From NCBI RefSeq assembly GCF_006334915.2, contig NZ_VDMA02000023.1, forward strand, positions 1 to 64,000: DNA of 64,000 nt, given 5' to 3'. The position numbers and the translations under genes were made by a program. This stretch comes from Microbispora catharanthi. Lineage in GTDB: Bacteria; Actinomycetota; Actinomycetes; Streptosporangiales; Streptosporangiaceae. The notes below the pieces were generated by a model. It made no database searches and had not been told where the DNA came from. It saw only the letters and a program-made list of their open reading frames with translations. Shown here in pieces: positions 9,148 to 17,544 of the stretch. The number at the start of each line of letters is the position of its first letter. The stretch's first letter is position 1.

Positions 9148-10644
9148 TCACGACGACGAGATCGGCGTTGTTGTCCCCGGGAGACAGTCGTGGTCGAGCA
9201 CCACGTGGCAGGCGAGTTGGAGCGCGAAGCGGGTCTGCGGGTCGGACAGGTCGGCGTCGAGCGCCTCGGCGATGCGCCTGATCCGGTGGGCCACCGCGTT
9301 GGGATGCAGGCTGAGCAGCTCGGCTGCCCTGGTGCGGGAGCCCCAGCTGTCCAGGTATGCCTTGAGCGTGGGCACCGCGTGGGCGCTGAGCGCCCCGAGG
9401 CGTTCCAGCGGGGCGAGCATGTCGCGGGCGGCCACCAGCGCGCTCTCGCTGCCGCTCAACTCCGCGAGCAGCGCGTGGACCCCGAGCCGGTCGAACCTGA
9501 CGACCTCCCCGGCCGCGGCGCGTGCGGCGGCCGCCCGCGCCTGCGACGCCGTACGGCGCAGCCCGTCCGGTCCCGGCTGGCAGGTGCCGACCCCTGCCCC
9601 CAAACCCCCTGCCCCCACGACCGGCGGGTGCGGCAGGCCGGCGCCGAGAGTCGTCCGCTCGTCGGCGGTGAGGAGCACGAGCACGCCGTCCTGCCACCGG
9701 GTGACCAGCGGCGGCGCGGACAGCTCGGCCGTCCCGCCGAGGCCCACATCGCCGCGGCTCCCATCGCGAAGCCCCCCGTCGCCGAGTCCCAGTGCGCCGG
9801 GCAGCGCGGCGGCGGTCCCGCGCGCCTCGCGGAGCACCGGATCCGCCGCCCCTGGGGCCGCCTCGCCGCCGGGGTCGCGCAGGAAGACCGCCACGTGCCA
9901 GCCGTCCACCGGCACGCCCTCGTGCCGGGCACGGCGGACGGCGGTCCGGGTGTCCTTGGCGCCGAGCAGGGCCAGCAGCGCCCGCTCGCGAGCCGCCTCC
10001 GCCTCCCGCGCGGCCGCCCGCACCCGGCCGAGCGTGGTCGCGACGACCTGCGCCACGATCGCCGCCGCCGGGTCCTCGCCCTCCCAGCACACGTAGCCGT
10101 CCGGCCGGCCGCCGACCCGGATGACGGTCGCGTTGGCCGCCGGGTCGGCCAGGTCGGCGACCATGTACGCGACCCCGACAGAGGCGGACGCCGCGCGCAG
10201 GATGTCGTCCTCGCCCGCGCCCTCCATCGCGCCGATGCCGTCGATCGCCTCGCGCGTACGGCGCAGCAGCAGCCCGGGGTCGGCGCGTACGGCCGCGCTG
10301 AGGCCGAGCACGGTGTCCGACAGCGAGTGGTCGGAGGCGCCGGCGAGCAGCGCGACCCGCTCCCGCCTGGCCAGCTCCACCGTCTCCGGTGTGGTGCCCG
10401 AGGGGCCGGGCAGCACGATCCCGGCCAGGCCGCCGCGTCCGGCCAGGCGCAGCGCGTCGAGCACGTCGCACGACCGCATGGCGTGACGGGACAGGATCGC
10501 CAGCGCGCCGGGGGCCGCCGCGGCCAGTTCGCGCATCTCGTCGACGAGGACGACGCTGCCGACCTCCCGGGCGTCCCAGGGCCCGGCGACGAGCGTCAGC
10601 CTGCGGCCCGCGGGCGTCCTGAGCAGGTCACTGACGCGGCGCAT
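9148..10644 (-). CDS. PucR-family transcriptional regulator
   Basis: Cytosolic DNA-binding regulator of 498 aa in the PucR/CdaR class. The N-terminal PucR sensor domain covers roughly residues 1-110 (MRRVSDLLRTPAGRRLTLVAG...). A degenerate GGDEF-like middle domain follows, then a C-terminal helix-turn-helix of the HTH_30 type with ELLSLHPNAVAHRIRRIAEAL. I chose ATG 10644 because GGAGGTGA lies about 10 bases upstream. The gene overlaps the end of the upstream ABC ATPase gene by 17 bases, so it is inside the transport operon and immediately before hyuA. This placement suggests it controls hydantoin/amide catabolism in response to the imported compound. It is a paralogue of the regulator at 20111. 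Confidence 0.88.
   Translation of the reverse strand: MRRVSDLLRTPAGRRLTLVAGPWDAREVGSVVLVDEMRELAAAAPGALAILSRHAMRSCDVLDALRLAGRGGLAGIVLPGPSGTTPETVELARRERVALLAGASDHSLSDTVLGLSAAVRADPGLLLRRTREAIDGIGAMEGAGEDDILRAASASVGVAYMVADLADPAANATVIRVGGRPDGYVCWEGEDPAAAIVAQVVATTLGRVRAAAREAEAARERALLALLGAKDTRTAVRRARHEGVPVDGWHVAVFLRDPGGEAAPGAADPVLREARGTAAALPGALGLGDGGLRDGSRGDVGLGGTAELSAPPLVTRWQDGVLVLLTADERTTLGAGLPHPPVVGAGGLGAGVGTCQPGPDGLRRTASQARAAAARAAAGEVVRFDRLGVHALLAELSGSESALVAARDMLAPLERLGALSAHAVPTLKAYLDSWGSRTRAAELLSLHPNAVAHRIRRIAEALDADLSDPQTRFALQLACHVVLDHDCLPGTTTPISSS
9171..9187 (-). promoter_or_regulatory. Near-match to TTGT-N9-ACAA element before hyuA
   Basis: TTGTCCCCGGGAGACAG is one mismatch from the dyad TTGT-N9-ACAA found three more times in this cluster. 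It begins 67 bases upstream of the hyuA ATG, the same offset as the perfect site before the DUF917 gene. It overlaps the last codons of pucR, so chance similarity remains possible. Confidence 0.35.
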
Positions 10645-11611
10645 CGGGGGTCTCACCTCCGTGGGGGACGCGCGGAGCCGGGGAGCCCGGGGTGGTCAGC
10701 ACCTCCTCCGCGCGGTGACATGCCACCTTACGCCCCTCGACCTCACGCGCCTGCGGCGTCTCCTCCCGGCAGCGGTCCACCGCGAGAGGGCAGCGCAGCC
10801 GGAACGGGCACCCCGTCGCCGCCGCGGCCGCCTCTGTCCGCCCGGCGGCGCGCGGCGGCTCGCCGCCCAGGCGCGGCACCGCGTCGCGCAGCGCCCGGGT
10901 GTACGGGTGGGCCGGCCGGGTGAGCAGTTCCCCGGTCGGGCCGGACTCGACGACCCGCCCGGCGAACAGCACCGACGACGTACGGCACAGCCGCCCCACG
11001 ACGCCGAGGTTGTGCGTGATGAGCAGGTAGCCCAGCCCGTGTTCGGCGGCCAGCCTCTCCAGCAGGTCGAGGATCCTGGCCTGCACGGTGACGTCGAGCG
11101 CGCTGGTGGGCTCGTCGAGCACCAGCAGCCGCGGCTCCACGGCCAGGGCGCGGGCGATGGCCACCCGCTGCCGCTGGCCTCCGGACATCTCGTGCGGCCT
11201 GCGGGCGGCGAGCGCGGGGTCGAGCCCCACGTCGGCGAGGAGCGCGGCGACCCGGTCCCGCCGCTCGGCCCCGGACATGCGGTGGTGGGTGGTCAGGGCC
11301 TCGGTGATCGACGCCCCCGCCGTCATGCGGGGGTCGAGCGCCTCGCTGCCGTCCTGGAAGACCGGCTGCACGGCCCGGCGGAACTCGGCCCGGCCTGCCC
11401 TGCCGAGCCCGGCCAGGTCGCCGGTGCCGTACCGGACGACGCCTGAGCGGGGGCGCATGAGGCCGAGCAGGGCGCGGGCGAGCGTGGTCTTGCCCGAGCC
11501 GCTCTCCCCGATCAGGCCCACCCCGCCCTCGTCCACGGCGAGGCTCACGTCGTGGACCACCGCCGTCGCGCCGTACGCGAGGGTGACCCCCTCGGCGGCG
11601 AGCAGGGTCAT
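10628..11611 (-). CDS. Dipeptide/oligopeptide-type ABC transporter ATPase (DppF-like)
   Basis: Cytosolic ATPase subunit of a Dpp/Opp-type importer, 327 aa. Walker A is GESGSGKT (residues 35-42), the signature is MSGGQRQR and Walker B is LLVLDEPTSALD. The C-terminal extension carries the oligopeptide/dipeptide element with TGCPFRLRCPLAVDRCREETP, a Cys-containing tail typical of this family. Its start overlaps the stop of the preceding ATPase gene (ATGA at 11608-11611). The pair therefore forms the heterodimeric motor with the 11608-12399 product, powering the two permeases encoded upstream. Substrate is set by the lipoprotein at 14269. The hydantoinase genes in the same operon point to cyclic amide, hydantoin or peptide-like ligands. 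Confidence 0.92.
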   Translation of the reverse strand: MTLLAAEGVTLAYGATAVVHDVSLAVDEGGVGLIGESGSGKTTLARALLGLMRPRSGVVRYGTGDLAGLGRAGRAEFRRAVQPVFQDGSEALDPRMTAGASITEALTTHHRMSGAERRDRVAALLADVGLDPALAARRPHEMSGGQRQRVAIARALAVEPRLLVLDEPTSALDVTVQARILDLLERLAAEHGLGYLLITHNLGVVGRLCRTSSVLFAGRVVESGPTGELLTRPAHPYTRALRDAVPRLGGEPPRAAGRTEAAAAATGCPFRLRCPLAVDRCREETPQAREVEGRKVACHRAEEVLTTPGSPAPRVPHGGETPDAPRQ

Positions 11612-12399
11612 GGGCCCTCCCCCTCGTCGAAGTCAGCGGGTTCTGGTAACGCGGGCACCGCGGCGATCAGCTCACGGGTGTAGGGGTCGCCCGGCCGGGC
11701 GAACACCTCGGCGGCGGACCCGCTCTCCACCACGGCGCCGTCACGCATCACCACGACCCGGTCGGCGATCGTGGAGACCAGCGCGAGGTCGTGGGAGACC
11801 AGCAGCACGGCGAGGCCGCGCTCGTCACGCAGCCGGCGCAGCACCGCGACCACCTCGGCCTGCACGGTCACGTCCAGCGCGCTGGTCGGCTCGTCGGCCA
11901 GCACGACCTGCGCGCCGAGCGCGAGGGCCAGCGCGATGGCGAACCGCTGGGCCTGGCCGCCGGACACCTGGTGGGGGTAGCGGCGCAGGATCTCCGGGTC
12001 GAGCAGCACCGCGCGGACGCCCTCCTCGGCCCGCTCCCGCGCGTCCGCGCCCTTGACGCCGTGCCGGGCGAGCGCGCGGCGCATGAGCGTGCCCAGGCGC
12101 ATGGTGGGGTTGAGCGCGGCCTGCGGGCTCTGCATCACCAGGGCGGCCCGCGAGCCGCGGATCTCCCGCAGCCGCGCCGGGCTCGCCGTGAGCACGTCCA
12201 CGTCGCCGACCGTGATCCGGCCGGAGACGTCCGCGCCGTGGACGAGGCCGAGCATGCTGAGCAGAGTGGTCGTCTTGCCCGATCCGCTCTCGCCGACGAT
12301 CGCCACGCACTCCCCCGCGGCCACGTCGAGCTCGGGCACCGACGCGATCACCCGGTCGCCGATCCGCACGACGAGGTCCTGCACGCTGATCAAAGTCAT
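11608..12399 (-). CDS. Dipeptide/oligopeptide-type ABC transporter ATPase (DppD-like)
   Basis: ATPase subunit of 263 aa. Walker A is GESGSGKT (residues 36-43). The signature region reads VSGGQAQRFAIALALAL and Walker B is VVLADEPTSALD. The signature has Ala where Gln-Arg is more usual, a common variant. It is shorter than classical DppD and lacks the long C-terminal oligopeptide extension, unlike its partner. I placed the start at ATG 12399, inside a much longer open frame, because the protein aligns from this Met and the codon overlaps the upstream permease stop (ATGA). It works with the next ATPase gene to drive import by the permease pair. Confidence 0.92.
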   Translation of the reverse strand: MTLISVQDLVVRIGDRVIASVPELDVAAGECVAIVGESGSGKTTTLLSMLGLVHGADVSGRITVGDVDVLTASPARLREIRGSRAALVMQSPQAALNPTMRLGTLMRRALARHGVKGADARERAEEGVRAVLLDPEILRRYPHQVSGGQAQRFAIALALALGAQVVLADEPTSALDVTVQAEVVAVLRRLRDERGLAVLLVSHDLALVSTIADRVVVMRDGAVVESGSAAEVFARPGDPYTRELIAAVPALPEPADFDEGEGP

Positions 12400-13253
12400 C
12401 GCGACAGCCTCGCCCTCAGTCCCTCGCCGAGCACGTTGAACGAGAACGCGGTGACCAGGATGGCGAGGCCGGGGAAGGTCACCACCCACCAGTCGGTGGT
12501 GAACAGCGACTGGCCCTGCTGGACCATCAGCCCCCACTCCGAGGTCGGCTCGTGGGCGCCCAGCCCGAGGTACGACAGCGCGGCGGCGGTGAGGATGACC
12601 CCGCCGCCGTCCAGCGACAGCTGCACCAGCACCGGCGTGAGCGAGTTCGGCAGCACGTGCCGCAGCACGATGAGCGGGGCGGGCACGCCCAGGCAGCGCG
12701 CGGAGTCGACGAACCCCCGGGTGGCCACGGACGCGGCGACCGACGCCGTGAGCCGGGCGTACCACGGCCACCAGGTGACCGCGATCGCCACGATCACGGT
12801 GGTCACGCTCGGCTGGAGCACCACGGCGAGCGCCAGCGACAGCAGCAGCGCGGGGAAGGCGAGGAAGACGTCGGTCACCCGCATGATCACGTCGCGGGCC
12901 CAGCCGCCGGCGTACCCGGCGACCACTCCCAGGACGACGCCGGCGACGCCGCTGACGGCCAGCACCGCGACGGCGATCAGCAACGAGGTGCGGGCGCCGA
13001 ACAGGACCCGGCTGAGCACGTCGCGGCCGACCTGGTCGGTGCCGAACCAGTGGGCGCCGCTCGGCGGCAGCAGCGCCTCCAGGGGATGCGTGGCCGAGCC
13101 GCCGTCCTCCGGGTAGGGGGCGATCCACGGCGCGAGCAGCGCCGCCAGCACGACGACGCCCAGCAGCACGGCCCCCGCCACCGCGAGGCGGTCCACCCCC
13201 GCCAGGCGCCGCAGCGGCGTACGGCGCAACGTGGTCAGGGCCGGAGCCGTCAT
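12396..13253 (-). CDS. Dipeptide-type ABC transporter permease (DppC-like)
   Basis: Inner-membrane permease of 285 aa, the standard DppC length. The first membrane helix is near residues 24-46, and the extracytoplasmic GTDQVGRDVLSRVLFGARTSL segment is the DppC hallmark. Four or five further helices follow. The EAA-type coupling loop reads ...ARCLGVPAPLIVLRHVLPN. It is flanked on both sides by 4-base ATGA overlaps with the DppB-like and DppD-like genes, so the whole transporter is translated as a unit. It forms the heterodimeric pore with the 13250-14266 product. Confidence 0.93.
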   Translation of the reverse strand: MTAPALTTLRRTPLRRLAGVDRLAVAGAVLLGVVVLAALLAPWIAPYPEDGGSATHPLEALLPPSGAHWFGTDQVGRDVLSRVLFGARTSLLIAVAVLAVSGVAGVVLGVVAGYAGGWARDVIMRVTDVFLAFPALLLSLALAVVLQPSVTTVIVAIAVTWWPWYARLTASVAASVATRGFVDSARCLGVPAPLIVLRHVLPNSLTPVLVQLSLDGGGVILTAAALSYLGLGAHEPTSEWGLMVQQGQSLFTTDWWVVTFPGLAILVTAFSFNVLGEGLRARLSR

Positions 13254-14266
13254 CGCGCCCTCACCCTCGGGTCGACCACGCCCTGGAGGAGGTCCACGGC
13301 GAGGTTGGCGACGACGTACAGCACGGCGACCAGCAGCGTGACCCCGGCGATGGCGGGGGTGTCGAGCGAGCGGATCGAGTCGGCGGCGTACCGTCCGAGG
13401 CCCGGCCAGTTGAACACGGCCTCCACGAGGAAGCCGTTCACGATCGAGTACGCGAAGACGAGCGCGATCAGCGACAGCACCGGGTTCAGCGCGGGCCGCA
13501 GGGCGAACCGGGTGAGCACCGCGGTCTCGCCGAAGCCGAGCGCGCGCTCCAGCCGGGCGTGGTCGCGCGACGACTCCTCGATGAGGGCGGCCCTGGTCAT
13601 CTGGGCCACCACCCCGGCCGGATACGCCGCGATCACCAGGGCGGGCAGCACCAGGTGCGACAGCGTGCTCGTGAGGATCGGCCAGTTGCCGGTGATCAGC
13701 GCGTCCACGGCGGTGATGTTGGTGTAGAGGTGCAGAGGGCTGGTCCGGTCGAGCGACGCGTCGTACTCCCCCGCGACGGGGAACCAGCCGAGCCCGCTGG
13801 CGAAGACCGTCTGCAGGGCCAGCGCCAGCCAGAACACCGGCACCGACACGGCCAGCATCGACGACAGCCGCACCGACAGGTCGGGCAGGCGGCCCTTGTA
13901 GCGGGCGGCGGCGATCCCCAGCGGGATTCCCACGACCAGCGCGATGATCAGCGCCGCGCCCACGAGTTCCAGGGAGGCGGGAAACGCCTGGAAGAGGTCG
14001 TCGCGCACGGGCTGCCGGGTGTGCAGGCTGGTCCCCCAGTCACCGCCCAGCAGGTCGCGCACGTAGTTCCACAACTGCACCGGCAGCGGGTCGTCCAGGC
14101 CGAACCGCCGCCGGGCCTCGGCGAGCTCGGCCGCCGTCGCCTTCGGCCCGGCGTACGCCACGGCCGGGTCGCCGGGCACCAGGCGCATGACGGCGAACGT
14201 GAGGACGATCACGCCGGCCACGACCAGGACGGCCTGGCCGAGCCGGCGGATCAGATACCTCGGCAT
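13250..14266 (-). CDS. Dipeptide-type ABC transporter permease (DppB-like)
   Basis: Inner-membrane permease of 338 aa. It begins MPRYLIRRLGQAVLVVAGVI, the usual N-terminal helix of DppB. Next come VPGDPAVAYAG and the family motif GLDDPLPVQLWNYVRDLLGGDWGTS. Five or more further membrane helices and a coupling loop near ERALGFGETAVLTRFALRPAL complete it. It pairs with the DppC-like product to form the channel. The lipoprotein gene ends two bases before this start codon, so the binding protein and pore are made together. Nothing is missing compared with normal DppB. Confidence 0.93.
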   Translation of the reverse strand: MPRYLIRRLGQAVLVVAGVIVLTFAVMRLVPGDPAVAYAGPKATAAELAEARRRFGLDDPLPVQLWNYVRDLLGGDWGTSLHTRQPVRDDLFQAFPASLELVGAALIIALVVGIPLGIAAARYKGRLPDLSVRLSSMLAVSVPVFWLALALQTVFASGLGWFPVAGEYDASLDRTSPLHLYTNITAVDALITGNWPILTSTLSHLVLPALVIAAYPAGVVAQMTRAALIEESSRDHARLERALGFGETAVLTRFALRPALNPVLSLIALVFAYSIVNGFLVEAVFNWPGLGRYAADSIRSLDTPAIAGVTLLVAVLYVVANLAVDLLQGVVDPRVRAR

Positions 14267-14268
14267 GA

Positions 14269-15903
14269 TTAGGCGCCGGGCTTCAGGTCGTAGACGAACA
14301 CCACGTTGGGGTAGGCCGGGTTGTCAACGTACCCCTGGACCGACTTGGCGAAGGCCCGCTGGTAGTTCTGCACGTACGGCACGGCCACCGCCGCCTGCTC
14401 GCCGATGATCTTGTTCTGGAGGTCGGCGTACGCCTTCTCCGCGGCGGCCTTGTCGGTCGCGGTGAGGGCGGGCAGCTCGTCGATCTCCTTGTCGATCGCC
14501 GCGTCCTTCAGGTAGGAGAGGTTGAACTGCACGTCCTTCTCACCGTGGAAGACGTTGACGAACCACGAGTAGGCGTCGGCGTAGTCGGGGAACCAGTACA
14601 TGACGAAGATGTCCTGGCGCTTCGACGGGTCCTTCGCCTTGCCCTGGTCCCACTGCGTGGTCCACTGCAGCGGCTTGGCCGACAGCTTCACGTTCAGCTT
14701 GTCGAGCGCCGAGGAGAGCAGCGTGACCAGCAGCTCCTGGTCGGCGTCGCCCTGGGCGTAGGTCAGCGTCAGGTCGAGCTGCTTGCCGCCGGGACCGTAG
14801 CCGGCCTCCTTGAGCAGCGCCTCGGCGCCCGCGAGGTCCTGCTTGGGCGTCATGCCGGGGACGTTGCCGAGCAGGCCATCGGGGACCAGGCCGCTGGCGG
14901 CCACGCCCGAGCCCTTCATCGCCGCCACGAGGCCGTCGTAGTCGATCGCCTTCTGCAGGGCCTGGCGGAGCTTCACGTCCTTGAGCGGGCCGTCGGCCGT
15001 GTTGAACAGCACGAGCAGGTTCTGGAACGACGGCGTCTGCGAGGTCTGCACCGTGTCCGTGCTCCCCGCCTGGGCGAACAGCTGCGAGTTGAGCCGCTGG
15101 ACGAACGACACCTCGCCGCGCTGCAACAGCTGCCAGGCGGTGGTCAGCTCGGGCGTGACCCGGTAGGCGATCTTCTTGTAGTGCTGGCCGTCCCAGCCGC
15201 CCCAGTAGCCGTCGAACGCCTTGAGCGTGAGCTCGGTCTCCTTGCCCTTCTGCCAGCTCTCGATCGTGTACGGCCCGGAGCCCGCGTCGTGGCCCTCGCC
15301 GAACCACTTCTTCAGGTCGCCGGAGGCGGCCGCGGTGTCGTAGACGTACGACGCGTAGCCGGCCGAGGCGACCAGGTCGAGCGGCGTGGGGTACTTGAGC
15401 GTGAACTCGAGCGTCGTGGCGTCCTTGGCCTCGATCTTCTTGACCGCGCCCCAGATGTAGGCCGCGCCCTGCCCCTCCTTCATCGTGCGCTCGATCGCGG
15501 CCTTGGCCGCGGCGGCGTCCACCGGCTTGCCGGTGTGGAACTTCACGCCCTCACGCAGCGTGAACGTCCACTTCTTGCCGTCGGGCGAGGAGGTCCACGA
15601 GGCGGCCAGCCGCGGCTCGGCCTTCTTCGTCTGCGGGTTGTAGCGGGTCAGCGACTCGTAGATGTTCTCCATGGCGATGTTCTCGTTTGAATACGAGCTC
15701 GCGGGGTCCCAGTCGGTGACGACGTCCAGGTTGGGGACGTACACGAACGTGCTGTCGGCCGTGCCTCCGGCCGAGCCCGCCGAGGAGCCGGGCTGCGGGG
15801 TGGAGTCGGCGGCGCCGCGAACCTGCCCGCCCGAGCAGGCCGCGGCGGTGACGGTCACGGCGGCCACGGCCCCCGCGGCGAGAAGACGCTTGTGCCAGCG
15901 CAT
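14269..15903 (-). CDS. ABC transporter substrate-binding lipoprotein, family 5
   Basis: Cognate binding protein for the Dpp-type importer, 544 aa. The lipobox is TAAAC with Cys23 as the lipidated residue, followed by a flexible Ser/Gly-rich stretch. SBP_bac_5 features include VVTDWDPASSYSNE, FHTGKPVDA and DGYWGGWDG. It sits between hyuA-type gene 15921 (17 bases upstream) and dppB (2 bases downstream). It is a close paralogue of the orphan lipoprotein at 1213-2808. Most of the mature protein aligns without gaps, suggesting gene duplication with some divergence in the binding cleft. The cargo is unknown; operon context favours cyclic amide or peptide-derived compounds. Confidence 0.93.
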   Translation of the reverse strand: MRWHKRLLAAGAVAAVTVTAAACSGGQVRGAADSTPQPGSSAGSAGGTADSTFVYVPNLDVVTDWDPASSYSNENIAMENIYESLTRYNPQTKKAEPRLAASWTSSPDGKKWTFTLREGVKFHTGKPVDAAAAKAAIERTMKEGQGAAYIWGAVKKIEAKDATTLEFTLKYPTPLDLVASAGYASYVYDTAAASGDLKKWFGEGHDAGSGPYTIESWQKGKETELTLKAFDGYWGGWDGQHYKKIAYRVTPELTTAWQLLQRGEVSFVQRLNSQLFAQAGSTDTVQTSQTPSFQNLLVLFNTADGPLKDVKLRQALQKAIDYDGLVAAMKGSGVAASGLVPDGLLGNVPGMTPKQDLAGAEALLKEAGYGPGGKQLDLTLTYAQGDADQELLVTLLSSALDKLNVKLSAKPLQWTTQWDQGKAKDPSKRQDIFVMYWFPDYADAYSWFVNVFHGEKDVQFNLSYLKDAAIDKEIDELPALTATDKAAAEKAYADLQNKIIGEQAAVAVPYVQNYQRAFAKSVQGYVDNPAYPNVVFVYDLKPGA

Positions 15904-15920
15904 GTGAGGGAGTTCCTTTC

Positions 15921-17468
15921 CTATCCGGCCTGCCGGGCGAGGGGGCCGGCGGCCTTGACGTGCAGGCGCACCGCGGGCTCAGGAAGGTAGCTGAGAGGAA
16001 TCTCGCTGAGCTCGACGATCTGAACGGTTGCGGGGTCGGCCCCGGCGGCGACGGCCCGCGCGGCCGCCTCCTCCTTGGCGTTGTCGATCAATCTAGCCCT
16101 GGAGCTCCCGCCTCCAGAAGCGGGCACGATCGTTTCGAGCCTGCCGCTGGCGAGGGCGATGGCCGCGCCCACGGCGTTGGCCACCTCCGCGTGTGCGGGG
16201 CGGATCACCTCGCGGGCCCCGGGTATCCGATCGGCCAGCAGGAACGCGCCGCCGCCGACCGCGACGAGCGGCCGGTCGGCGCGCCCGAGCGCCACCCGGT
16301 CCACCGCGTCCGCGACGGCCTCGTCGGCCGTCCGTACGGCCCGGGCCAGCCGCTCGCGCCACTCCTCGGGGACGGGACGGGTGCCCACCGTTCCCCGCCC
16401 GGCCGCCACCGCGGCGTCGGTCATGGTGGGGGTGGAGCCGCCGAAGACGAGCGCCTCCGTGCCGATCCGGTAGCCCACAGAACGCGGCTCCGCCCCGACG
16501 ATCGTGCCGCCGCCGAGCGCGATGGACAGGATGTCGGGCATCCGGAAGTTGGTCGTGACCCCGCCGATCTCGACCGCCGCGGCCGACTCCCGGGGGAAGC
16601 CGCCCACGAGCACGCCGAGGTCGGTCGAGGTGCCGCCGACGTCGGCCACGATCGCGTCCGTCACGCCCGACAGGTAGGCCGCGCCGCGCAGCGAGTTGGC
16701 CGGGCCCGAGCCGATGGTCAGCACCGGGTAGCGGGCCGCGTAGTCGACGGCCATCAGCGTGCCGTCGTTCTGCGCGAAGTACGTCTCGACCTCCAGGCCC
16801 CTCGCGTCCAGGGCCTCGCGCAGCGCGGCGGTGACGTCGCGGGCCACGCCGTACAGGGCGGCGTTGAGCACGGTCGCGTTCTCGCGCTCCAGCAGGCCGA
16901 GCGAGCCGATCTCGTGGCTGAGGCTCACCGGCACGTCGCCGATCTCGGCGCGGATGATCTCGGCGACCCGGTTCTCCTGGTCGGCGCTCGCCGGGCTGAA
17001 CACGCCGGCGACGGCGACCGCGTCGGCGGGCGTGGTGGCCACGAACTTCCTGACCGCGTCCACGTCGAGAGGCGCGATCTCGCGCCCGTCGACGAAGTGC
17101 CCGCCCCGCACGATCGCGGTTCCCGCCGCGACGGTGTCGCGCAGGTCGTCGGGCCACTCGCTGAGCGGCGGCACGGAGGTGGTCGCCGGGGCGCCGAGAC
17201 GCAGCACGGCCACCCTGCCGAGCGCGCGCCGCTCGAGGATCGCGTTGGTCGCGTGGGTGGTGCCGAGCATCACCCGCTTCACACGCTTTTCCAGGCCCGG
17301 ATCGGGCAGCTCGGCGAGGACCGCGTCGAGCGCGGCGCGCAGGCCCTCGGTCACGTCGGGGCTGGTGGGCCGCTTGGCGGTGGCGAGGACCCGGTCGTCG
17401 TCGTCCAGCACCACCGCGTCGGTGTTGGTGCCGCCCACGTCGATGCCGACCCGCAGCGTCGTACTCAT
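15921..17468 (-). CDS. Hydantoinase/oxoprolinase family protein (second HyuA type)
   Basis: A shorter HyuA-like ATPase, 515 aa, against 670 aa for the product at 7092. The phosphate loop is GIDVGGTNTD (residues 8-17); a second ASKHA motif, VADVGGTSTDLGVLVGG, lies mid-protein. The truncated C-terminus is typical of the hydantoinase/oxoprolinase proteins that travel with DUF917 rather than with HyuB, and DUF917 is indeed the next gene upstream. I chose ATG 17468 because GAGGAGGTGG precedes it at good spacing. An upstream in-frame extension lacks a ribosome site. It probably forms a functional pair with the DUF917 product in activating and hydrolysing an amide ring. Confidence 0.88.
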   Translation of the reverse strand: MSTTLRVGIDVGGTNTDAVVLDDDDRVLATAKRPTSPDVTEGLRAALDAVLAELPDPGLEKRVKRVMLGTTHATNAILERRALGRVAVLRLGAPATTSVPPLSEWPDDLRDTVAAGTAIVRGGHFVDGREIAPLDVDAVRKFVATTPADAVAVAGVFSPASADQENRVAEIIRAEIGDVPVSLSHEIGSLGLLERENATVLNAALYGVARDVTAALREALDARGLEVETYFAQNDGTLMAVDYAARYPVLTIGSGPANSLRGAAYLSGVTDAIVADVGGTSTDLGVLVGGFPRESAAAVEIGGVTTNFRMPDILSIALGGGTIVGAEPRSVGYRIGTEALVFGGSTPTMTDAAVAAGRGTVGTRPVPEEWRERLARAVRTADEAVADAVDRVALGRADRPLVAVGGGAFLLADRIPGAREVIRPAHAEVANAVGAAIALASGRLETIVPASGGGSSRARLIDNAKEEAAARAVAAGADPATVQIVELSEIPLSYLPEPAVRLHVKAAGPLARQAG

Positions 17469-17544
17469 GCCACCTCCTCGCCTTGCGGCTCGGAGTCGCA
17501 TGAGCACAACACCCTGTGTCTACTGATTCGCTCGCTTCGCTCGC

